Program-made: the position numbers and the translations under genes
Notes under the pieces: generated by a model
The model's database searches: none
The model's input: only the letters and a program-made list of their open reading frames with translations
Told to the model about the DNA's origin: nothing
Shown: positions 6,727 to 12,234 of the stretch, one piece after another
Layout: every line of letters starts with the position of its first letter
Position numbering within the stretch: position 1 is the first letter of the stretch
Assembly: GCA_934476025.1 (NCBI GenBank)
Contig: CAKSNI010000013.1
Location: forward strand, 1-12,234
DNA length: 12,234 nt
Direction of reading: 5' to 3'
Origin: an uncultured Eubacteriales bacterium
GTDB lineage: Bacteria; Bacillota; Clostridia; Oscillospirales; Acutalibacteraceae

Positions 6727-8628
6727 ATGAAACTGAAACAAAAAGCGGCGATTGTGCTGTCGGTTTTGCTGGTGCTGGTATGCCTGGCCGGCTGCGGCGG
6801 CGTGGTCGATACCAAAATGACGGTGGATGATGCCTTTCGTGGGGAACGGGTCATCAGTGTCACCGTTTCCAATGACGATCTGGAAAAAGTTACCGGTGGA
6901 TTTGAAGGACTGAATCGGGTGGCGACGGAATCCCTGCCGTCACAAATGACCTATTTGGGCGCGACAACCGCCGACGGGTGCGTGCTGACCTTTACGGTTT
7001 CCTTCACCGACAAAAAGGATTACATCCAAAAGGTAACGCAACTCTTGAAAGCCGGCGATGAAAAAGCCGAAGCCCCCGGTGTGGCGTTTGAAAACGCCGA
7101 CACGGTTTTCAAAAAGGGACTTTTGGTTCGGGAAGACTTTAATTCGGTTGATTTGCTGAAATGGTACCAGAATGCGCTGAGCAAAGCGAATATTATTACT
7201 TCCTCCAGCGGCAATTGGTATGAATACGGCAAAAACGAACTCGTTTTGAACGGCAAAAGCTATGATGCTTCCAGCGGAGATTTCCGGATTAGTGAGCAGG
7301 AAGCCTACCCGCTGAACGATTGCGGCATTCATACCACCATGAATCCGGACGGCTCTTTTGAAAGAACCATCACCTTTTCGGCCAACGAAGATACCGTGAA
7401 AAATCTTGCCGAAAAGCGAAACACGGTACTGAAAGATTATTTGGCGGCTTTGGCTCCGCAGGACTGTGAGTTCACGGCGGACGACGGAAACCGCTGGAAG
7501 AACTATACCTTCCGTTTTTCCGCCGAAAATGCGGATGAAATGATAGCCAAAACCAACGCTATTCTGCAAAGTGACGGAAACACCTTCAGCGTAACCGCCA
7601 CACCGATTGATTCGGAACCGGGAATGGCGGAACTGAAAATCAGCGAAAGCAATGATGCTTCGTATTATCTGTCTGCCACCAACGGGGTTGACAGTCAGGT
7701 TACGCTATATCCGAACACCCACGCGGTGAACAAGGACGGCACCGCCGAGGGACGGACGGCGGATTCTTTCTCCGAGAGTAACGAAAAACCCGGTGCGGTT
7801 TATGAAAACACCTTCCGTTGGCAGATTTGTTTCGGCAAGGTTGAAATCGAACTCATTCCCTCCGGTGTAAAAAAAGCCAAAGTGGTGCTTCGTTTTGAAA
7901 ACGCCAGCGGAATGGATGAAGCGCTTCAGGCTTCGGCTGTGGAACGGATTCGTCAGAACCTGCCCGAAGGGGTTCGCTTCAAGAAAACCGGAGACGGCTG
8001 CACCTTAACGGCATCCGGAACACTGGAACAGCTCAACCGGTCCCTCTCGGCGCTCGGATCCGATTCGCAGTCTTTCAGGATCCAACAACATAAAATGGAA
8101 ATTCCTTCCCATTTCCGCAGCGGAATTGTCAGCTCGGCTACCTATAATTTCGATAAATTGATCGGGGATCAGGAACTGATCTTCAAGGGGAAGAACGGGT
8201 TGTTCCATCGGGTAACGGCGGCCGGTAATGTGTATTATGACAAAGACGGAGCCATGAAGGTGGGTCCCCACGGAGGCATCAATGTTTATACCCAGAGCAT
8301 TTCCGTGGGCGGCATTCTTCTTGCCGCGGTTGCCGTGCTTCTGTTGGCAGCCGGCATTGTGGGAATTTTAATGAGCTATCGTGAATTTTTCCGGGAGGCG
8401 TCTGCCGCCGCACAGCGTAAAAAAGCTGCGGCTGCCGCAACGGCCGCAGCGGTACAAGCGGCGGCTCCGGCAGCCCAACCGGTCGCCCCGGCCGTTTCAC
8501 AGGGACAACCGGCCCCGGCAGCCAATCCGGCCCCGGCAGCTCCGGAAGCCCCGGCTGACAAGGAAGCCCCGGCCGCTCCGGTTCAGCAGGCCGAAAACGA
8601 GACTCGGGAAGAGGAGGATTTACTGTAA
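6727..8628 (+). CDS. LppM-like lipoprotein with C-terminal membrane anchor and Ala/Pro tail
   Basis: I choose ATG 6727 because GGAGGT ends 6 nt before it and the protein then starts with a proper lipoprotein signal. The frame is also open to an ATG at 6700, adding nine unlikely residues. The protein is 633 residues. The signal peptide ends in the lipobox LAGC (lipidated Cys23). The exported part shows three similar modules at about 39-110, 201-284 and 378-450. Each has a strand such as FERTITFSAN, a helix, a DG turn and another strand (TFRFSAEN, LTFTVSFTD). Segments such as TTMNPDGSFERTITFSA recall the LppM/DUF3153 family, which also ends in a membrane span. A hydrophobic span at about 528-550 is followed by RE/RKK and a tail of about 80 residues, Ala/Pro-rich and acidic at the end, predicted cytoplasmic. 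The stop overlaps the next start (TAATG). Role unknown. Confidence 0.75.
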   Translation: MKLKQKAAIVLSVLLVLVCLAGCGGVVDTKMTVDDAFRGERVISVTVSNDDLEKVTGGFEGLNRVATESLPSQMTYLGATTADGCVLTFTVSFTDKKDYIQKVTQLLKAGDEKAEAPGVAFENADTVFKKGLLVREDFNSVDLLKWYQNALSKANIITSSSGNWYEYGKNELVLNGKSYDASSGDFRISEQEAYPLNDCGIHTTMNPDGSFERTITFSANEDTVKNLAEKRNTVLKDYLAALAPQDCEFTADDGNRWKNYTFRFSAENADEMIAKTNAILQSDGNTFSVTATPIDSEPGMAELKISESNDASYYLSATNGVDSQVTLYPNTHAVNKDGTAEGRTADSFSESNEKPGAVYENTFRWQICFGKVEIELIPSGVKKAKVVLRFENASGMDEALQASAVERIRQNLPEGVRFKKTGDGCTLTASGTLEQLNRSLSALGSDSQSFRIQQHKMEIPSHFRSGIVSSATYNFDKLIGDQELIFKGKNGLFHRVTAAGNVYYDKDGAMKVGPHGGINVYTQSISVGGILLAAVAVLLLAAGIVGILMSYREFFREASAAAQRKKAAAAATAAAVQAAAPAAQPVAPAVSQGQPAPAANPAPAAPEAPADKEAPAAPVQQAENETREEEDLL

Positions 8629-9161
8629 TGAAAAAAACGGTTCTTTTTATCGTTTCCTGCGCAGCGGTGCTGGTTTCCCTGATTCTGGGAATTGTGCTGG
8701 CGGTTCCCTCAATGAATGCCAGACAAAAAGCGGTTGCCCGTTATGTGGCGGCTGTAAACAGCGGAAAAGCCGCAAAATTGAATGCCGTTTCCAATGTGAG
8801 TAATTTTTCCGCCTTTTTCGGAGATGGTACCTCCTTCACCGACAGTAAAGAAGGCGATCCGCGCCTTTCTCTGCTGCGGCAAAGCGGGATTGACTGTCCC
8901 CCGGCGCTTTTGGAAAGTTCCGGCGATGAGGATGTCGAAACGTCCGACAAGTCTAAGGCGACCCTTTTGAAGGTAAAGATCATCGGTTTTGAACCGACGG
9001 ATGGCCAAGACGGGGGATTGATGCAGTTGTCCGGCTCGGTAACCGCTTTGATTCGGGTGGAATACCGAGATGTGAATGGCAAAAAACAGACCTACGATTC
9101 CGCAAATGTCTTTACGGTTACCAAGAGCGGTTCCAAATGGGGCGTTTTGTCGGTTTCCTGA
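8628..9161 (+). CDS. Small membrane-anchored extracytoplasmic protein
   Basis: This 177-residue protein has one N-terminal hydrophobic segment (about 4-27, after a short MKK start) that should act as an uncleaved anchor or signal peptide. A soluble exported domain follows. The domain opens with a helix (ARQKAVARYVAAVNSGKAAKLNAV) and ends in beta strands closing with VFTVTKSGSKWGVLSVS. This helix-first, KW-strand-last layout is like NTF2-like/DUF4878 domains and resembles the outer domain of the sigma factor in the same cluster. The ATG overlaps the preceding TAA, with AGGAGG 10 nt upstream, so translation is probably coupled to the lipoprotein gene. It is the last gene before the terminator at 9203. 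I recognise no named family; the fold similarity is by eye only. Confidence 0.7.
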   Translation: MKKTVLFIVSCAAVLVSLILGIVLAVPSMNARQKAVARYVAAVNSGKAAKLNAVSNVSNFSAFFGDGTSFTDSKEGDPRLSLLRQSGIDCPPALLESSGDEDVETSDKSKATLLKVKIIGFEPTDGQDGGLMQLSGSVTALIRVEYRDVNGKKQTYDSANVFTVTKSGSKWGVLSVS

Positions 9162-9202
9162 AAAACCGTCGTAAATGACCGGGAAATCTGAAATCAATAC
9201 GC

Positions 9203-9245
9203 AGCCCCCTGCTTTCGTGTGTTTGCGAAGGCAGGGGGCTTTTTG
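9203..9245 (+). terminator. Strong intrinsic terminator of the sigma-factor cluster
   Basis: A 10-bp perfect GC-rich stem (AGCCCCCTGC / GCAGGGGGCT) with extra TTCG/CGAA pairing in the loop is followed directly by TTTTTG. It lies 41 nt after the last gene of the plus-strand cluster. On the minus strand the same hairpin is not followed by a T run, so it should act mainly on plus-strand transcripts. The converging transporter gene ends at 9282. Confidence 0.9.
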
Positions 9246-9281
9246 TGACAGTTTGACCGAATGATTATCCGGCAGAAAGTT

Positions 9282-10154
9282 TTACAGGGAGAACAGACCG
9301 ACGGCTGCCATTGCGCCAACCGCAACACCCAGGCTGATTTTTTGAATGGGCGTGAGTTTTTCCTTGAAAAGAAAGGAGGAGGCGACGGCGGTGCAAATGA
9401 TAATTCCCCCATTGAGCAAAGGAAAGAAAATCACGCTCGGCAGTTTCCCGGCAAGATAGGTATTGTTGACATTCTGAAAAGCCATGGCGCCCCCGAGAAT
9501 AAAGCAGCGGCACCAAAAACTTTTTGAAAGGTCGGTTGTTTCGGATTTTTGCGCGCTTCTTCTGAACAGAAAAAACGAAACGACAGCCGACAGAAGAAAA
9601 TCGATCAGAAGCATCAACGGCAATTCGGTGCGATATTCGGATTTTTGATAGTACTTTTGCAAAAAGCCTACCAAACCCGCACAGGCGAATGCGGTGAATG
9701 CAAACAGAAACCAGCGAAGCGAAAACAGTGATTTTCCGGCCTTTTGACTCATACTCAACCAAATGGCCGCGACCAAAACCAAAACGGCAATGATCTGGCC
9801 GGCCGCAACCGGTTCATGAAAAAATAAGATGCCCAGCAGGGTGGAGGGAACAAAACCGCAGGAAAACATCAGGGAACTGAAGGCAACACTGCCGAGAACC
9901 ATGGCGTTCATTAGGGCAATCTGCGATAAAAGGGAAAAAACGGCATAGAGGGCGGCGAAACAAACCGTAAACCGTGAGGGAACCCTCATCTGTCCGGAAA
10001 GCAGGGTGTATAAAAACAGGAAAACCGCTGCCGACGCCATGGTGACGGTATTGACGAAATGAACCTGTCGCTGACTCTTCGAACCAAGAGAGCGTGAAAG
10101 GCCGTTTTTTACCGTTCCGACGGCCACCGACAGGAAAGATAAAAGCCACAACAT
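9282..10154 (-). CDS. DMT-superfamily (EamA-type) transporter
   Basis: The 290-residue product is almost entirely hydrophobic, with about ten predicted spans in two similar halves, the plan of 10-span drug/metabolite transporters. In the first half, LLSQIALMNAMVLGSVAFSSLMFSCGFVPSTLLGILFFHEPV followed by GQIIAVLVLVAAIW matches the usual EamA pattern in which a short FxEP-like turn precedes the last span. The second half ends the same way (ASSFLFKEKLTPIQ, then a terminal span). The start is 4 nt after the stop of the upstream hydrolase-like gene, with AAGGA at the end of that gene as ribosome binding site, so the two form an operon. Substrate cannot be told from sequence; many relatives export metabolites, others move sugars or amino acids. 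Confidence 0.75.
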   Translation of the reverse strand: MLWLLSFLSVAVGTVKNGLSRSLGSKSQRQVHFVNTVTMASAAVFLFLYTLLSGQMRVPSRFTVCFAALYAVFSLLSQIALMNAMVLGSVAFSSLMFSCGFVPSTLLGILFFHEPVAAGQIIAVLVLVAAIWLSMSQKAGKSLFSLRWFLFAFTAFACAGLVGFLQKYYQKSEYRTELPLMLLIDFLLSAVVSFFLFRRSAQKSETTDLSKSFWCRCFILGGAMAFQNVNNTYLAGKLPSVIFFPLLNGGIIICTAVASSFLFKEKLTPIQKISLGVAVGAMAAVGLFSL

Positions 10155-10158
10155 CCCA

Positions 10159-11877
10159 TCAGTCCTTTTTGAAAATTTGCCAGCTGTGCGCCGGAATTCG
10201 GGTGTTCTGACAGAGCAGCGGTGAATCGGTCGGGTTGGCGGCCACTACGGTTCCGTCCTGATAGGTGACCCAAAGCAGACCCTCTTCCGAGGCGGAATAG
10301 GAATGCCAGAATACGGTTTGCTTTTCGGCAATGGGACGGAAACGGTCACAGGTTTCCCGAATGACTCTGACGCTGGCTTCAAGTTCTTCCTGATTATCAC
10401 AGGTCAGATCGGTTTCTCCCATCCAGTTTACGGCACCGGTACAAAACCGGGAGTAATAATAGAAGGTCGGCCTTCCGCCGAGAAGAGCGGCAAACACACC
10501 GGCATTCGGCTCCTTGATGGCGTGGTTGACGGTAACACTGCTGGGATTATAGAGAAAAATACCGTGATAAATCAGTTCGGTTAAAGGAATATACCGATCG
10601 GCCATGCGAATCGGGCGTTCCTGCGGATCTTTAAAGGTATTGTAAAGGGAAAAGTCGAGTTCTCCGTCGCAAAAATCCATGCATCCTTCCGAAGAAAAAC
10701 CGCCGAATTCTTTCGCCGCCGTTTTCATGATGGATCTCATGCAGTCGATGGCGTCCGGGGTATTACAAGGATGCCGGGAGTCAAAGCAGATGTCCGGATC
10801 GGTGATAGAAAGAACATCGGTATAAACATTTCCGGAAAAACCGAGATCGGCAATTTTCGGGTAGTCGGCGACGGCGTGCCGTTTTTGACAAATCGGACAG
10901 GCCCGATAGGCTGCCCCGCCGCCCCATTTTCCGATCTGAACGCTGGAACCGTCCCGGGTGCGTGCCAGTTCCAATTCCGAAAAACAGTCGGCAATTTCGT
11001 AGTGATCCAGAAAGTTGTTGTGACAGGTGATCATATAGCCGGCCTGTTTGGCACATTCAATGGTTTTTCTCAATTCGGTTTCTCCGCCCAACGCCGGCTC
11101 AACCGGAAAAATCTGCGGCCATCGGCCGTCATGGCCCATTCGATTCCAGCCTACGAGCGAAATTTCCGCCCCTTCGATTTTCTGCCGTTTCATTTCCCGG
11201 ATGATTTCCCGTACCCGTCGGAAGGTGCAGGCAACATGAAGATCCGGTTCATTTTCAACAGTTTGGTGCAGCACTGTGGGCGGAACCGGTTTCCAGGCCA
11301 TTCGGATTCGGATGAGCGGATAGCGGTGGATATAGTCCAGTTCTTTTCGCTTGCGGCACTTTTCGGATAACGGACGGATCCGTCCGGTTTTCAGGCGAAA
11401 TTCCCGAACAGCATTGGCGATGGCGCTTTCATCGGCACAAACCGGCAATTCGAGAACCGTCAGCCGCAGGGGATCTTTCCGCGGCTCCGCGGTGCAGAAG
11501 AGGAGCCCGATGGAATAGGAACCGTTTTGGCAGGAGGCGGTAACTTTGAAACGATAGGTTCGGTCAATCAGAACCACAAAGGTTTTGCCACGGACCTTTG
11601 CGGCAAAAAGCGAAAGATAAGTTTCTCCCAGGGAAACGGTGTCATCCTCTTTTTGCCGAAAAGAAATCAGGGGGCTGGCGGGGGTGCTCCGGTTGCCCGG
11701 CAGCAGATAAAAACCTTCCTCACCGCTTTGGGCATCCAGTTCCGGGAAATATACCGCCAGTTCTTCTTTTTCTGTCGGGAAATCGGCTTTGAGCCCGTAA
11801 ACGGTCCTGTTTTCTTCGCTTTCCAACACCTCAAAAAAAAGGGGGCGTTCGTTTTTGTCAATTGCGTAAATCTGCAT
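10159..11877 (-). CDS. Glycoside-hydrolase-like protein, TIM-barrel type (GH101/GH129/DUF5696-like)
   Basis: This is a 572-residue protein without signal peptide or membrane span, so probably cytoplasmic. Residues 1-165 look like a beta-rich N-terminal domain. From about 188 a barrel-like order appears: RMAWKPV, a strand-helix pair with IEGAEISLVGWNRMGHDGRWPQ (about 235-255), AKQAGYMITCHNNFLDHYE (275-293) and CPICQKRH (327-334). Then come GNVYTDVLSITDP (349-361) with a candidate catalytic Asp354 and FSSEGCMDFCDGELDF (394-409) with a candidate acid/base Glu397. A small beta domain closes the protein (TYQDGTVVAANPTDSPL). Asp on one strand and Glu about 43 residues later is the spacing I recall for GH129 alpha-N-acetylgalactosaminidases, but the family call is by eye and uncertain. 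AAAGG lies about 10 nt before the ATG. Divergent regulator and downstream transporter suggest intracellular breakdown of an imported glycoside. Confidence 0.55.
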   Translation of the reverse strand: MQIYAIDKNERPLFFEVLESEENRTVYGLKADFPTEKEELAVYFPELDAQSGEEGFYLLPGNRSTPASPLISFRQKEDDTVSLGETYLSLFAAKVRGKTFVVLIDRTYRFKVTASCQNGSYSIGLLFCTAEPRKDPLRLTVLELPVCADESAIANAVREFRLKTGRIRPLSEKCRKRKELDYIHRYPLIRIRMAWKPVPPTVLHQTVENEPDLHVACTFRRVREIIREMKRQKIEGAEISLVGWNRMGHDGRWPQIFPVEPALGGETELRKTIECAKQAGYMITCHNNFLDHYEIADCFSELELARTRDGSSVQIGKWGGGAAYRACPICQKRHAVADYPKIADLGFSGNVYTDVLSITDPDICFDSRHPCNTPDAIDCMRSIMKTAAKEFGGFSSEGCMDFCDGELDFSLYNTFKDPQERPIRMADRYIPLTELIYHGIFLYNPSSVTVNHAIKEPNAGVFAALLGGRPTFYYYSRFCTGAVNWMGETDLTCDNQEELEASVRVIRETCDRFRPIAEKQTVFWHSYSASEEGLLWVTYQDGTVVAANPTDSPLLCQNTRIPAHSWQIFKKD

Positions 11878-11901
11878 CCAATCAGCCTTTCCGTTTTTTT
11901 G

Positions 11902-11930
11902 TTGATTTTAGCATATCAGCATGCTAAAAT
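11902..11930 (+). promoter_or_regulatory. Predicted promoter of the cupin-domain regulator
   Basis: TTGATT at 11902-11907 and TAAAAT at 11925-11930 are 17 nt apart, a good sigma-A-type match. Transcription would start near 11937 and leave a leader of about 45 nt with GGAGG at 11973-11977 before the ATG at 11983. The -10 box forms the right arm of the inverted repeat described separately, so a protein bound there would block this promoter. Confidence 0.55.
11905..11930. promoter_or_regulatory. Palindromic operator candidate between divergent genes
   Basis: A perfect 10-bp inverted repeat, ATTTTAGCAT and ATGCTAAAAT, surrounds a 6-nt spacer (ATCAGC), 26 nt in all. It lies in the 105-bp gap between the hydrolase gene (minus, start 11877) and the regulator gene (plus, start 11983). 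It covers the regulator's -10 box, and a -10-like sequence for the opposite direction (TATGCT on the minus strand, 11910-11915) also falls within it. The symmetry suits a dimeric DNA-binding protein. It is not followed by a T run on the plus strand and lies upstream of both genes, so it is not a terminator. Confidence 0.6.
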
Positions 11931-11982
11931 GTAGGTAAAATAGAAAGAAAAAAGTTTAAAAAACATACTATTGGAGGAACTT

Positions 11983-12234
11983 ATGCAGATCAGCGAGATA
12001 AACCCCTTTCTGCGGGATGCGGAAATGCAGCTCTCCATTCTGGAGGGAAAATCGTATCGGGCGGCCTATGATTATCGCATTTTTTATGTTCTCGGCGGAA
12101 ATGCCAGAATCCTGTTTCAAGGCGAAAGCTATGTGGTTTCGGGCGGAGATCTGGTCTTTTTTCGACCCGGTGTACCCTATACCTGGGCCGGAAAATGCAG
12201 GGGCATTGTTCTGAATTTTGACTTGACCCAAAAT
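11983..12234 (+). CDS. Cupin-domain transcriptional regulator, probably AraC family (3' end missing)
   Basis: An open frame begins at ATG 11983, preceded by GGAGG with 5-nt spacing, and runs without a stop to the window edge (84 codons). The visible part is an AraC-type N-terminal effector-binding cupin. It shows YDYRIFYVLGGNARILFQGE, a jelly-roll strand pair, then SYVVSGGDLVFFRPGVPYTW with the typical GD-x(5)-PG-x-P/Y pattern, then GIVLNFDL, the usual next strand. The DNA-binding helix-turn-helix would lie beyond the window, so the family name rests on the cupin and on the divergent position beside a sugar-use-like locus. It probably controls the hydrolase and transporter, and perhaps itself, through the palindrome at 11905-11930. 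Confidence 0.75.
   Translation, partial: MQISEINPFLRDAEMQLSILEGKSYRAAYDYRIFYVLGGNARILFQGESYVVSGGDLVFFRPGVPYTWAGKCRGIVLNFDLTQN

Noticed and set aside
10771..11370. Plus-strand frame of 199 codons inside the hydrolase-like gene
   Set aside because: Antisense shadow; the minus-strand frame is longer, has a ribosome binding site, operon context and barrel-like motifs.

Overview
The window looks like a chromosomal segment of a low-to-mid-GC Firmicute, most likely a gut-type clostridium (Oscillospirales/Ruminococcaceae-like). The reasons are strong AGGAGG-type ribosome binding sites before most genes, T-tailed hairpin terminators, a zinc-ribbon/Yip1 membrane protein and a sigma factor fused to a membrane-anchored domain, plus a branched-chain amino-acid ABC cassette in the usual gene order. 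This is an inference from gene style; there is no rRNA or marker gene here to settle it.

Layout. (1) Positions 1-3461 (+) hold the 3' part of livH, then livM, livG and livF: the two permeases and two ATPases of a branched-chain amino-acid importer, tightly packed with overlapping or 2-4 nt junctions. The binding protein (livJ) would lie upstream, outside the window. (2) Positions 3462-3725 hold a dense series of hairpins ending in a strong T-tailed terminator. (3) A textbook sigma-A promoter (TTGACA, 17 nt, TATAAT) at 3733-3761 starts a roughly 455-nt leader that includes an AT-rich tract and a possible 48-codon basic small ORF. (4) Positions 4223-9161 (+) hold a four-gene cluster: an ECF-type sigma factor with an Ala/Pro linker, one membrane span and an extracytoplasmic domain; a zinc-ribbon Yip1-like membrane protein; an LppM-like lipoprotein with a second, C-terminal membrane anchor; and a small membrane-anchored protein. 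It closes with a strong terminator at 9203-9245. (5) On the minus strand, 11877 down to 9282, a cytoplasmic glycoside-hydrolase-like protein is followed after 4 nt by a DMT/EamA-type transporter. (6) Diverging from these at 11983 (+) is the start of a cupin-domain, probably AraC-type, regulator that runs off the window. The 105-bp gap between the divergent starts carries a 10-bp perfect inverted repeat overlapping the regulator's predicted promoter.

How the parts may work together. The liv genes form one transporter. The sigma/zinc-ribbon/lipoprotein/small-protein cluster is the most unusual part: a sigma factor physically tied to an external domain, encoded with three further envelope proteins and no recognisable separate anti-sigma gene. 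It reads as a candidate envelope-sensing regulatory module, though its signal and targets are unknown. The right-hand block looks like a small carbohydrate-use locus: local regulator, intracellular hydrolase and transporter.
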